Positions 40,724-49,264 of a stretch of 64,000 bases of DNA are shown one piece after another. The translations under genes and the position numbers were made by a program. A model generated the notes under the pieces. It had not been told where the DNA came from. It ran no database searches and saw nothing but the letters and a program-made list of their open reading frames with translations. How positions within the stretch are numbered: the first letter of the stretch is position 1; every line of letters starts with the position of its first letter. This DNA comes from Flavobacterium rivuli WB 3.3-2 = DSM 21788 (GTDB lineage: Bacteria > Bacteroidota > Bacteroidia > Flavobacteriales > Flavobacteriaceae), in the NCBI RefSeq assembly GCF_000378485.1, contig NZ_KB899969.1, forward strand, positions 372,001-436,000, given 5' to 3'.

Positions 40724-42484
40724 TTATTCTATTTTAAACACAACAGATGTTGCAAATGGCATTGCTTCAGGGCAGGTTACTACGAGGCCTTCGGGCAATT
40801 GTTGCCATTTTAATTTGCCATTATAGCCTAATATTCGAACATTTTTTATCGGATGATTGAAAAGTTTAGCTTCCGTTCCTAATGATTCAATAGTGAGTAC
40901 TGCACCTGGTTTAGGAATGGTCATACTAAATATGTACAGAGAACCATTTTTACCTACCGTAAAGCGAAAGTCCTTTTCGCTAAATTTAAATTCTGCCTGC
41001 CTGCGCTCTAATTTGCCACCGGGTAACATTTTTAGTTTACCATTAATATGTTCGCCTTCGCCGGGAATACTCCATGCATGGCTGCCATAAACTGCCTCTC
41101 CATTTTTTCGCATCCAGTTACCTACTTCTTTCAGCATTTTTTCGCTCCCTTTATCTAATGAGCCGTCAGGAAGTAATGAAATGCAGATAGCAGCATTACC
41201 ATCCCGTGCTATGGCTTCGATGATATACTTTATCATCATACCAGAGTCATATGTGAAGCCCGGTGCATAAAACCAGTCACCTACAGGTACTTCGGCAATC
41301 CATGGCTGATCGGTTTTTATATCTGCAGGAACTCCAAATTCTTCGGTGGTTACTGTGCCATTTGTTCTGTTCCTGAATTTTACGATACTAAAAGTATTTA
41401 CGGTTCCCCTTTTGGCCAGAGTACGATTATAAAAATCGGCAATAACGGTTTGCATTGCATTAGCTTTATACCCGGTGCCGGTGCCATCGCCTGTAAATGG
41501 TCCCTGAACGGTACCATCGGTATATATAAAATCCGGATCATAATGCTGCACAACATCCATCATTCGCAGTGCCCAATTAGTAACATACCATTTGTTATAA
41601 GCTAAATGTCTGGAAAAAATACCCGGCTCCGGAGGCGACCATGGAGATGCGGCCGCGGCCGCTACACCTTTGTATTCGCGTAGATCAATGCCGTACAAAA
41701 GCTTGGGGTCGAGCCCTTCCCACCATTTCCCTTTGCCATCTGCCAGGGTAAGATTGCCGTCATAAGGTATTCCTTTTTTGGCTCCGTTAGTGTCGCTGCC
41801 AAAAGCCGTTTGCCACCACCACCAAGTATATTCATGATGAAAAGTTACTCCAAATTTTATACCGGCAGCCCGGGAAGCAACAGCCCACTCATTAATTATA
41901 TCGCGCTTTGGCCCTACATTAACTGAATTCCAGGGTTGATATTTTGAGTTCCACAGGTCATAATTGTCATGATGAACGCCTTGTATCATTAAAAATCGCG
42001 CACCGGCATCTTTATATATTTTGGTAAGCTTGGCAGGGTCAAGTTGTTTAGGGTTCCAGTCTTTCAGTATCTCTTTATAGCCTGATTCTGATGGATGCCC
42101 CTCTTTTTTTAAATGATTTTTGTATGCAAGATCTCCCGGAGTATACATTCTACGGGCATACCAGTCGCCACTTTCTCCTGACGCCTGTGGGCCAAAATGC
42201 ACCCAGATACCAAATTTTGCGTCTCTTAGCCAGTCAGGTTCACCGGGGTAGTTTTTTTCAATAGATGCCCAGTTAGGTTCAAAGGGGCCTTTAGCAATAG
42301 GAATGTCCAGTTGTACTTCGGGAAAGGTTTTAGAATCTCCTAAGGGAATGCTGTCTGTTGAAAGTTTAACAGGAATGGAAGGAATAGGATTATAATTATA
42401 TTTAAGTTGCTTATCAACTTTTTGTGCGTGACCATTTAATGCAAACAGGCACAGTATTATATAAAGTGAAGTTGTATTTCTCAT
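40724..42484 (-). CDS. Alpha-L-fucosidase (GH29 family)
   Basis: 586 residues from the ATG at 42484, chosen because it starts a signal peptide (MRNTTSLYIILCLFALNGHAQ); the upstream ATG adds 30 residues without support. GH29 barrel motifs: DAKFGIWVHFGP, GARFLMIQGVHHDNYDLW, KFGVTFHHEYTWWW-type strand and the nucleophile region DFIYTDGT with the catalytic Asp. A C-terminal beta domain follows (from about 490). Releases alpha-L-fucose from glycans in the periplasm or outside. Divergent from an AraC regulator, probably its activator. Confidence 0.88.
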   Translation of the reverse strand: MRNTTSLYIILCLFALNGHAQKVDKQLKYNYNPIPSIPVKLSTDSIPLGDSKTFPEVQLDIPIAKGPFEPNWASIEKNYPGEPDWLRDAKFGIWVHFGPQASGESGDWYARRMYTPGDLAYKNHLKKEGHPSESGYKEILKDWNPKQLDPAKLTKIYKDAGARFLMIQGVHHDNYDLWNSKYQPWNSVNVGPKRDIINEWAVASRAAGIKFGVTFHHEYTWWWWQTAFGSDTNGAKKGIPYDGNLTLADGKGKWWEGLDPKLLYGIDLREYKGVAAAAASPWSPPEPGIFSRHLAYNKWYVTNWALRMMDVVQHYDPDFIYTDGTVQGPFTGDGTGTGYKANAMQTVIADFYNRTLAKRGTVNTFSIVKFRNRTNGTVTTEEFGVPADIKTDQPWIAEVPVGDWFYAPGFTYDSGMMIKYIIEAIARDGNAAICISLLPDGSLDKGSEKMLKEVGNWMRKNGEAVYGSHAWSIPGEGEHINGKLKMLPGGKLERRQAEFKFSEKDFRFTVGKNGSLYIFSMTIPKPGAVLTIESLGTEAKLFNHPIKNVRILGYNGKLKWQQLPEGLVVTCPEAMPFATSVVFKIE

Positions 42485-42517
42485 AAAAAGTAAATAATTG
42501 CTATAACAGCGATGAGG

Positions 42518-42525
42518 CAAAAGTA
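42518..42525 (-). promoter_or_regulatory. -7 box of the fucosidase gene
   Basis: TACTTTTG on the minus strand, 33 bases before the ATG at 42484. Confidence 0.45.
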
Positions 42526-42541
42526 GTAAAGCAGAAAGTTG

Positions 42542-42549
42542 TAAATTTG
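42542..42549 (+). promoter_or_regulatory. -7 box of the AraC gene
   Basis: TAAATTTG, 47 bases before the ATG at 42597. The two divergent -7 boxes are only 16 bases apart, so regulator binding here could affect both genes. GTCTT-AAA-AAGAC next to it is a small palindrome (42549-42561). Confidence 0.45.
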
Positions 42550-42596
42550 TCTTAAAAAGACTTTTATTTGTCATGATACAACCTATTTAATATTAT

Positions 42597-43502
42597 ATGC
42601 AGACTAAAAGAACTTTAAAGCAATTTCTTTCACTACTCAATACCGATTACGTAAAATTGGACTATAGATGGAACTATAAAAATGTTATAAGCCCGTACCA
42701 TAGGATTTACTTTATTGATAGTGGTAATGGCATAGTAGAAGATCAGGAGAATATCTTTACATTAGAGCCTGGTTATTTATATATAATACCGGGTTATACA
42801 CTGTGTAACCTTGTTTGCGAAAGTTATTTAAGTCAATATTTTGTTCAATTTTTTGAAGAGTCTCAAGACGGCACATCATTATTTGATAATTCCCATTTTG
42901 TTTGCAAGGTAGCAGCGCGGGAAATTGACATTATAAACTTTAAACGGCTTGTAGAAATCAATCCCGGTCGTGGCCTTGATCGTTCCGATGATCCTGAAAT
43001 TTACGAAAAACACAGCTACTATCAAAAATACCAGTCACTTAACGACCTACAGAGCCATACGGACTTTATAGAAACCCAAGGTATTTTGCTGCAGCTAATT
43101 TCAAGGTTTTCAAAGCCGCAACACTATTATAATCAAAAGGTCAAAGATAATCCTAATAAGATAGTAGACGCGATCCGTTTTATTTCAATAAATCTTCAAC
43201 AGGATCTGTCCGTCGATTTCCTGGCCAATAGATACAACTGCAATCCGAGCTATTTTTCGAGGCTCTTTGAAAAACACATGGGTATAAGGCCCCAGGCTTA
43301 TATTATCCAAAAGCGCATAGAGCGGGCTAAGCACATAATATATTCAGGATCGCTGTCACTCACAGACGTTGCAGAACGCACAGGCTTTGGGAGCCTTTCA
43401 AGTTTCTCAAAAGCATTTAAATGCGAAACGGGGCACTCTCCAAGAGATTATAAAAAATTAATGTCAACATCTGGTAGTACTATGAATGGTATTGATGGAT
43501 AA
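42597..43502 (+). CDS. AraC-family transcriptional regulator
   Basis: 301 residues: an N-terminal cupin-like ligand domain (about 25-130; GNGIVEDQENIFTLEPGYLYIIPG) and a C-terminal pair of helix-turn-helix motifs (about 185-290): LSVDFLANRYNCNPSYFSRLF and LTDVAERTGFGSLSSFSKAFK with the family end GHSPRDYKK. Cytoplasmic DNA-binding protein. Divergent from the fucosidase gene across 112 bases, so it most likely controls it in response to a sugar. Confidence 0.92.
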   Translation: MQTKRTLKQFLSLLNTDYVKLDYRWNYKNVISPYHRIYFIDSGNGIVEDQENIFTLEPGYLYIIPGYTLCNLVCESYLSQYFVQFFEESQDGTSLFDNSHFVCKVAAREIDIINFKRLVEINPGRGLDRSDDPEIYEKHSYYQKYQSLNDLQSHTDFIETQGILLQLISRFSKPQHYYNQKVKDNPNKIVDAIRFISINLQQDLSVDFLANRYNCNPSYFSRLFEKHMGIRPQAYIIQKRIERAKHIIYSGSLSLTDVAERTGFGSLSSFSKAFKCETGHSPRDYKKLMSTSGSTMNGIDG

Positions 43503-43599
43503 AGGACATCATAAAAGTATGTGTAGTATGAGCAATCTTATACAATCCATGTGCTTAGATTAATAATAAAGAATCAAAGTTGTAGTGATATCAAATAAA

Positions 43600-43633
43600 A
43601 ACTCCTTCAAAAATCGATGATTTTGAAGGAGTT
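43600..43633 (-). terminator. Terminator of the first tRNA-Leu
   Basis: AACTCCTTCAAAA (43600-43612) pairs perfectly with TTTTGAAGGAGTT (43621-43633) and is followed on the minus strand by TTTTATTTG. Confidence 0.85.
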
Positions 43634-43640
43634 AGTTTTG

Positions 43641-43722
43641 TGCGGGTGATAGGACTCGAACCTACACACCTTGCGGCACCAGATCCTAAGTCTGGCGTGT
43701 CTACCAATTTCACCACACCCGC
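43641..43722 (-). tRNA. tRNA-Leu (anticodon UAG), copy 1
   Basis: 82 bases with a long variable arm, as in class II tRNAs. Acceptor GCGGGTG/CACCCGC, D-loop with GGTAGAC, anticodon loop CTTAGGA, T arm GGTTCGAGTCC, discriminator A; CCA is not encoded. Identical to the copy at 44549-44630. Confidence 0.95.
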
Positions 43723-43761
43723 GGGTATACTAAAATAGTATCTTGCGTCATTACAAGGCTG

Positions 43762-43769
43762 CAAAGATA
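43762..43769 (-). promoter_or_regulatory. Promoter of tRNA-Leu copy 1
   Basis: TATCTTTG (-7) on the minus strand; a TTG-type -33 element lies 18 bases upstream (43788-43790). Confidence 0.6.
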
Positions 43770-44017
43770 CAATTAGTTTTTAATTTTCAAAGAAAAGCAT
43801 AATAAAATAATAATAGTGTAGTCTTCGGCCATCAGTCTGAGGATTTAAAATCAGGTTATTGTCATTATACGGCTATTGCAAAAAAAAGAAATTACCTTTT
43901 AATTGTTTTGATAATGAGATGATTAACTTATTTTTTGTACATTCCCTACAGTTTACGCATGGCAATGCATTCATGTTTATAAAGTGTAATAAGACAGTAA
44001 TAATAAAACAACAGTAT

Positions 44018-44500
44018 ATGAAAAAAATAGTGGTTATGGCATCTGTGTCATTTGCAAGCGGCATTCTCTTTGTAAATATTTATAATTCGCTGGTTAATGC
44101 TGTTGCTGTCGAAAGCGATATTCCGTCATCGGTAATTGCCACGAGAGAATATTTTAAAACAGTAAATCCGGGAGATTTCTTTAAGATATTTTCTCCGCTT
44201 ACCCAGTTGTTAGCGTTAGTATCCCTTATTTTATTTTGGAAAAGATCGCCATCAGTGCGGTTGTTTTTGGCACTCGCATTGCTCTTTTATATGTCGGCAG
44301 ATGTATTTACATTTATCTATTTCCATCCCCGAAACGATATAATGTTTCTCTCTGAAAAACTACCGGATACCGAAACCCTTAAAAGGTTAGCGTCGGAATG
44401 GAGCTCGATGAACTGGTTACGGTCGCTAATAGTGCTTTTAGGTATCATGTCTTCGTTTATTGCAATCCATAAAATTTATACAGAAAAGGTAACCGAATAA
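44018..44500 (+). CDS. DUF1772-like four-helix membrane protein
   Basis: 160 residues from the ATG at 44018 (MKKIVVMASVSFASG); the long upstream reading is rejected as unconserved-looking coding. Four hydrophobic segments (about 4-24, 62-80, 86-104, 135-153) with a conserved-looking NIYNSLVNAV in the first and FFKIFSPLTQ before the second, as in DUF1772/anthrone-oxygenase-like proteins. Located between two identical tRNA-Leu genes of opposite strand. Confidence 0.6.
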   Translation: MKKIVVMASVSFASGILFVNIYNSLVNAVAVESDIPSSVIATREYFKTVNPGDFFKIFSPLTQLLALVSLILFWKRSPSVRLFLALALLFYMSADVFTFIYFHPRNDIMFLSEKLPDTETLKRLASEWSSMNWLRSLIVLLGIMSSFIAIHKIYTEKVTE

Positions 44501-44516
44501 AATTTCACTAAATGCA

Positions 44517-44544
44517 AAAAGCCTCTGATTTCTCAGAAGCTTTT
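44517..44544 (-). terminator. Terminator of the second tRNA-Leu
   Basis: AAAAGC-C-TCTGA (44517-44528) pairs with TCAGA-A-GCTTTT (44533-44544), loop TTTC; also serves the convergent 44500 gene. Confidence 0.75.
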
Positions 44545-44548
44545 GTTG

Positions 44549-44630
44549 TGCGGGTGATAGGACTCGAACCTACACACCTTGCGGCACCAGATCCTAAGTC
44601 TGGCGTGTCTACCAATTTCACCACACCCGC
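44549..44630 (-). tRNA. tRNA-Leu (anticodon UAG), copy 2
   Basis: Identical, base for base, to 43641-43722. It has its own promoter and terminator, which differ from those of copy 1, so the copies were not made as one recent block. Confidence 0.95.
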
Positions 44631-44673
44631 AGGCAGATAATGTAACCGATAATTTGTTTCATTATTACGGATG

Positions 44674-44681
44674 CAAATATA
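44674..44681 (-). promoter_or_regulatory. Promoter of tRNA-Leu copy 2
   Basis: TATATTTG (-7) on the minus strand with a TTTG -33 element 18 bases upstream (around 44700-44703), the same layout as copy 1. Confidence 0.6.
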
Positions 44682-44738
44682 CGACTGTTTTTGAACTTTC
44701 AAATTAAAAACCGAACTTTTTATCATTTTATTTTTTCG

Positions 44739-44746
44739 TATTTTTG
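44739..44746 (+). promoter_or_regulatory. -7 box of the M20 peptidase gene
   Basis: TATTTTTG, 28 bases before the ATG at 44775. Confidence 0.4.
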
Positions 44747-44774
44747 ATGCTCAATCGTATATCACTAATTTATA

Positions 44775-46163
44775 ATGGATAACATAAAAAACTACATCGA
44801 TAAAAACAAAGATCGATTTATAGATGAACTTATAGAATTGCTTAAAATACCCTCTGTTAGTGCAGATAGTGCCTATTCTCAGGATGTAATTAATACTGCA
44901 GATGCTGTTAAAAGCAGGCTTGAAAAAGCGGGTTGCGACTTTGTAGAAATTTGCGAAACGCCGGGCTACCCTATTGTATATGGCGAAAAAACCATTGATA
45001 AAAACCTGCCCACCATACTTGTTTATGGCCATTATGACGTTCAGCCTGCCGATCCGGTAGAATTATGGACATCGCCACCGTTTGAACCAGTCATTAAAAA
45101 AACTGAATTACACCCTGATGGTGCCATATTTGCCCGTGGCTCCTGCGACGATAAAGGCCAGATGTACATGCACGTAAAAGCGCTTGAATATATGGTGCAA
45201 AGCAACAGCCTGCCGTGTAACGTTAAGTTCATGATAGAAGGGGAGGAAGAGGTAGGATCGCCAAGCCTTGCATGGTTTGTAGCGCGTAACCAGGAAAAAC
45301 TTAAAAACGATGTTATCCTTATATCTGATACAGGGATGATATCTAACACGCAGCCATCTATTACTACCGGCCTGCGCGGACTTAGCTATGTTGAGGTTGA
45401 GGTTACAGGCCCTAACCGCGACCTGCATTCCGGCCTTTATGGCGGTGCTGTGGCAAACCCTATTAATATACTGGCTAAAATGATAGCCCAGTTACATGAC
45501 GATAATAACCATATTACCATTCCTGGTTTTTATGACAAAGTGCATGACCTGAGCCGTGAAGAGCGCGACGAGATGGCTAAAGCGCCTTTCTCTCTTGATG
45601 CATATAAAAAAGCACTTGATATTGAAGATGTATATGGCGAAGCAACTTATACTACTAACGAGCGTAACTCTATACGCCCAACGCTCGATGTAAATGGTAT
45701 TTGGGGCGGCTACACCGGCGAGGGTGCTAAAACGGTTATTGCCAGTAAAGCCTACGCAAAAATATCTATGCGCCTTGTGCCGGACCAGGACTGGAACGAA
45801 ATTACAGAACTGTTTACCAAGCATTTTACTGCCATAGCACCTAAGGGTGTAAAAGTAAAAGTTACACCGCACCACGGTGGGCAGGCTTATGTAACCCCTA
45901 TAGATAGTATAGGCTATCAGGCTGCGGCACTGGCTTATGCCGAGAGCTTTGGCGTTAAGCCTATCCCGGTACGTTCCGGTGGTAGTATCCCTATTGTGGC
46001 ATTGTTCGAAAAAGAACTTAAAAGCAAAACCATCATGATGGGCTTTGGCTTAGACAGCGATGCTATACACAGCCCTAACGAGCATTTTGGTATTTTTAAT
46101 TACCTTAAGGGAATAGAAACAATACCTTATTTCTACAAATATTTTACAGAACTTTCTAAATAG
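44775..46163 (+). CDS. M20 family dipeptidase
   Basis: 462 residues, no signal peptide. Zinc-site motifs in order: GHYDVQPA (His and catalytic Asp), ARGSCDDKGQ (bridging Asp), EGEEEVGS (catalytic Glu and ligand Glu), ISDTGM (Asp ligand) and a C-terminal AIHSPNEHF (His ligand). A dimerisation domain lies about 200-350 (LRGLSYVEVEVTGPNRDLHSG). Belongs to the CNDP/PepV-like dipeptidases; cytoplasmic breakdown of dipeptides. Monocistronic. Confidence 0.94.
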   Translation: MDNIKNYIDKNKDRFIDELIELLKIPSVSADSAYSQDVINTADAVKSRLEKAGCDFVEICETPGYPIVYGEKTIDKNLPTILVYGHYDVQPADPVELWTSPPFEPVIKKTELHPDGAIFARGSCDDKGQMYMHVKALEYMVQSNSLPCNVKFMIEGEEEVGSPSLAWFVARNQEKLKNDVILISDTGMISNTQPSITTGLRGLSYVEVEVTGPNRDLHSGLYGGAVANPINILAKMIAQLHDDNNHITIPGFYDKVHDLSREERDEMAKAPFSLDAYKKALDIEDVYGEATYTTNERNSIRPTLDVNGIWGGYTGEGAKTVIASKAYAKISMRLVPDQDWNEITELFTKHFTAIAPKGVKVKVTPHHGGQAYVTPIDSIGYQAAALAYAESFGVKPIPVRSGGSIPIVALFEKELKSKTIMMGFGLDSDAIHSPNEHFGIFNYLKGIETIPYFYKYFTELSK

Positions 46164-46244
46164 AGTTTATATAAGTTTTACAGTCGCAGTCACAGTTTAC
46201 AGTGCTCCTGAACCTGAAAACTGCTACTGCGACTGCTTACTTTA

Positions 46245-46278
46245 AAAAATCCGCTTTCTAAAAAAAGCGGATTTTTTT
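46245..46278. terminator. Bidirectional terminator
   Basis: AAAAATCCGCTTT pairs with AAAGCGGATTTTT around a short loop at 46258; T run on the plus side and an A run preceding gives the same on the minus strand, where it overlaps the next stop. Confidence 0.8.
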
Positions 46279-47230
46279 ATTGATAGCTAACGGTAGTATA
46301 ACCAAAGCCGATATTAAAATCGGGATATTTTTTTTGCTCGTGCAGTGCAGGTTCATTAATAGTTTGCCAGCTACTATTTTCCATAAAAGGAAATTTCACA
46401 AAGGTTAGTGTTCCTTTTGGCCTTTCTGTTAGCGGGAAATTAGGCTGCATCCATTTAAAAAATTTAATGGTTGTATCGCCATTACGATCAACATTTGTAT
46501 AAGGCAGTTCCTTGCTTAAATTGCCGTTTTCATCGGCTTTGCCTAACATGGTAAGCTGTACAAATAGGCCACTGGCGGGCAGCGGTAGTTCTTCGTCAAG
46601 TTTTAAATCAAACTGTTTGTCATTTATATTGTTGGTTATTACAGCATACTGTTCATAATCATTTAGTTTTTCGCCCGGCAGGCCATTGTTGTTAGCCAGT
46701 ATTTCTACCCTTACCAGTGTACGAAACACTATCTTTTCAAATACGCCGGGGTATCCTTCTGCCTCAAAGGCAATTTTAAAAAGCGGCAGTGTAATCGCGG
46801 TAATGTAAGCGTCTGTTTTAGCAGCAGGAACTAAAAAAGCATATTGTGCAGTGGCGCGCGACATTTCGAAGGCACGGGTATCCTTGTGTATTTTTGGTTT
46901 AACCACCAGCTCTTTTCGTTTAATTTTTTTAGCCTGTGTTACTATAACCTCATTAAGCTGTATGGGTTTTGGCGCAAGGTAAACCACCTGCATCTTTCTT
47001 TGTATTGTAACGGTTTTATCTGCATAGCCAATAGATGATATCGTTACAATATTTACGAGTGTATCTGTCACTATGGCCATACCATTAGCATCGCTGTATA
47101 TACCATAATTATTATTAAGATTTATGGCAGCATAGGCCACTGGGATTTTAGTAACGCTATCGAGCACGGTAAGCTGTTTTTGGGCAAAAGCCAATGTAGT
47201 AATAAATAGAAAAAAGGTAATGTGCTTCAT
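46277..47230 (-). CDS. Exported protein with carboxypeptidase-like regulatory domain
   Basis: 317 residues, signal peptide to AFAQ, then a CarboxypepD_reg-like beta-sandwich (about 18-95: QLTVLDSVTKIPVAYAAINL, NGMAIVTD, ISSIGYADKTV). The remaining ~220 residues contain a conserved-looking LNEVIVTQ, a positively charged linker and a beta-rich domain (FEKIVFRTLVRVEIL, LPASGLFVQL). Seen often in Bacteroidota as free-standing surface proteins. Divergent from blaI across 134 bases. Confidence 0.75.
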   Translation of the reverse strand: MKHITFFLFITTLAFAQKQLTVLDSVTKIPVAYAAINLNNNYGIYSDANGMAIVTDTLVNIVTISSIGYADKTVTIQRKMQVVYLAPKPIQLNEVIVTQAKKIKRKELVVKPKIHKDTRAFEMSRATAQYAFLVPAAKTDAYITAITLPLFKIAFEAEGYPGVFEKIVFRTLVRVEILANNNGLPGEKLNDYEQYAVITNNINDKQFDLKLDEELPLPASGLFVQLTMLGKADENGNLSKELPYTNVDRNGDTTIKFFKWMQPNFPLTERPKGTLTFVKFPFMENSSWQTINEPALHEQKKYPDFNIGFGYTTVSYQ

Positions 47231-47308
47231 GTTAGTCTGCTAATAGAGGCTAATATCTGCAATAAACGTTAAATATCAGGCTGCTAACTAAAATTTTTTT
47301 AGAAAAAG

Positions 47309-47364
47309 TTGCACGGATTAATTTTTATTCTACATTTGTAGAACATAATCTAAATTTGTAGAAC
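47309..47364 (+). promoter_or_regulatory. blaI promoter with two BlaI-type operators
   Basis: -33 TTG (47309-47311), 19-base spacer, -7 box TACATTTG (47331-47338). The -7 box lies inside operator 1, TACATTTGTA (47331-47340), which has the TACA-NN-TGTA core of BlaI/MecI sites and is palindromic out to TTCTACATTTGTAGAA. Operator 2, TAAATTTGTA (47351-47360), is 20 bases further, ending at the ATG. The repressor would cover the promoter. Confidence 0.75.
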
Positions 47365-47736
47365 ATGCAGTTAACAAAAACCGAAGAACAGCTCATGCAA
47401 TTTTTGTGGAAAGCAGAAAAAGCATTTATGAAGGACCTGCTGGATGCGTTCCCAGACCCGAAGCCCGCCTCAACAACTGTTGCTACAATGCTTAAGCGAA
47501 TGACCGATAAAGGATTTGTAGGCTATACCGAATATGGCAAAAGCAGGGAATATTATCCGGCTGTGCCAAAATCTGATTACTTTTCTAAACAGGTAAACGG
47601 AATGATAAAAAGTTTCTTTAATAATTCGGCATCGCAGTTTGCCTCCTTCTTTACAAAAGAAACCGATATGACTGCCACTGAACTGGAAGAACTACGGAAG
47701 ATTATCGACTCGGAAATTCAAAAGAAGAAGCAATGA
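47365..47736 (+). CDS. BlaI/MecI/CopY family repressor
   Basis: 123 residues: a winged-helix domain (about 1-75; LTKTEEQLMQFLWKAEKAFMKDLLDAF, with ASTTVATMLKRMTDKGFV as recognition and wing) and a C-terminal dimerisation helix region ending EIQKKKQ. Represses its own operon until cleaved or released by a BlaR1-type partner. Its stop overlaps the start of the first blaR1-like gene by 4 bases (ATGA), so the pair is coupled. Two operators lie directly upstream. Confidence 0.95.
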   Translation: MQLTKTEEQLMQFLWKAEKAFMKDLLDAFPDPKPASTTVATMLKRMTDKGFVGYTEYGKSREYYPAVPKSDYFSKQVNGMIKSFFNNSASQFASFFTKETDMTATELEELRKIIDSEIQKKKQ

Positions 47737-49196
47737 CCGATTTTTTAATTAAGTCATCTGTTACAATGGTATTGCTGCTTGGGTTATATCATTTGTTTTT
47801 AGAGCGCGAAAAAATGCATCGATTTAACAGGTTTTATTTACTGTTTGCCCTTGCGTTTTCGTTAGCCCTGCCTTTTATAACTTTTACAGTTTATAAACAG
47901 GTTGCAGGCGTTCAGGATAATGTTGCTACAGCCCAAATGTCAATGCAGCAGCTTACTGTTATGCCGGTTGAAGAATCTGTAAGCTATATGCCCTACCTGC
48001 TTATGGCAATTTATATGTCTATAACGCTTGTTCTCCTATTCAGGTTTGTAAACAACCTGTTGCATTTTAAAAAGGCAATACGCTCCAATAAAACGGTTAT
48101 TCATAAAAATGCTGTGCTGATTCTGTTAAATGATAAAATATTGCCCCACACATTCCTGCATTACATTTTTATCAATAAACAAGAGTATGAAAACCGCCTT
48201 ATAGAAGATGAGCTTTTTACCCACGAACTTACTCATGTAAACCAAAAGCATACGCTCGATATATTGTTTATAGAAGCATTGCTAACGGTTTTTTGGTTTA
48301 ACCCATTACTGTATTTTTATAAAAAGGCCATAAAGCTTAACCATGAGTTTCTGGCCGATGAAGCAGTAGTGTCTCAAACTCATAATGTTATTAACTATCA
48401 ACAATTGCTGTTGCAAAAGGCGGTACCTGCCACGCAGTATTACCTGGCAAGCAGCCTGAATTTTAGTGTAACAAAAAAGCGTTTTACCATGATGACAAAA
48501 GATACACCTAAAGGTAAAGCCACAGTGCTTAGGTTTATTGCATTGCCTGTTATTGCTGCACTTGTTTTTACACTATGTATACAAACCGTTGCGCAAACAA
48601 AGGTACAGCCGGTTGCTGAAAAAGCATTTTCTGAAAAGGATTCTGACAGGGATACTTATTTTGAAGGTGTAAGGGTGCGTGTATTAAACAGCGACAAGGT
48701 TAAAATACTATATAAACCGTATGAACAATTTACCGAGGCAGAAAAAGATAAATACCTGCCGCCCGTACCCGAACCAATGAAGAAAATGCCACCCACGGCT
48801 AAAGAGTTTGAAGCTTTAAAAAAGGCAAAAAAGTGTGTGGTTTTTATTGATTCTAAAAATGTAAGTAACAAGGAACTTGGTAAATATAATGCAGAAGACT
48901 TTGCTGTATATGCAGATCTTACCGCTTATGGGAAGGAACTAAAAATTCCGGGTTATTTGTTGCTTACAAATGCTTATTATGAGAAGGAAGTAAAAAACGA
49001 AAATAGTCAATACAAATTTGAAACTTATACAGCCATAATGCTTGAGGATGATAAAACAGGAAAACTGCAGCCTGTAATGTTACCTGAGCACATGGGGACT
49101 AAAGAATTTTTAAAGCAAAGGGAAAAATTAAAGGCTGCTAAAAATGGTAAACCTGCTTTAGCAAGAAACAGTATATCAAAGAATTCAAAAATTTAA
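47733..49196 (+). CDS. BlaR1-like M56 membrane peptidase (sensor)
   Basis: 487 residues. Membrane helices at about 7-23, 34-53, 86-104 and 266-283. The zinc-peptidase site HELTHV is at 164-169 with a downstream EFLADE as likely third ligand (205-210). The 200-residue C-terminal part outside the membrane has no penicillin-binding domain, so the signal is not a beta-lactam; instead it has charged repeats (DRDTYFEGVRVRVLN, LPPVPEPMKK). Expected to cut BlaI or itself on sensing. N-terminal ~290 residues nearly duplicate those of the next gene. Confidence 0.88.
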   Translation: MTDFLIKSSVTMVLLLGLYHLFLEREKMHRFNRFYLLFALAFSLALPFITFTVYKQVAGVQDNVATAQMSMQQLTVMPVEESVSYMPYLLMAIYMSITLVLLFRFVNNLLHFKKAIRSNKTVIHKNAVLILLNDKILPHTFLHYIFINKQEYENRLIEDELFTHELTHVNQKHTLDILFIEALLTVFWFNPLLYFYKKAIKLNHEFLADEAVVSQTHNVINYQQLLLQKAVPATQYYLASSLNFSVTKKRFTMMTKDTPKGKATVLRFIALPVIAALVFTLCIQTVAQTKVQPVAEKAFSEKDSDRDTYFEGVRVRVLNSDKVKILYKPYEQFTEAEKDKYLPPVPEPMKKMPPTAKEFEALKKAKKCVVFIDSKNVSNKELGKYNAEDFAVYADLTAYGKELKIPGYLLLTNAYYEKEVKNENSQYKFETYTAIMLEDDKTGKLQPVMLPEHMGTKEFLKQREKLKAAKNGKPALARNSISKNSKI

Positions 49197-49264
49197 AAAA
49201 GAACGATTCTGTAAAGAAATAAATAAGGTCCATCAATTGAAATAATAACCAAAACCACAACACC

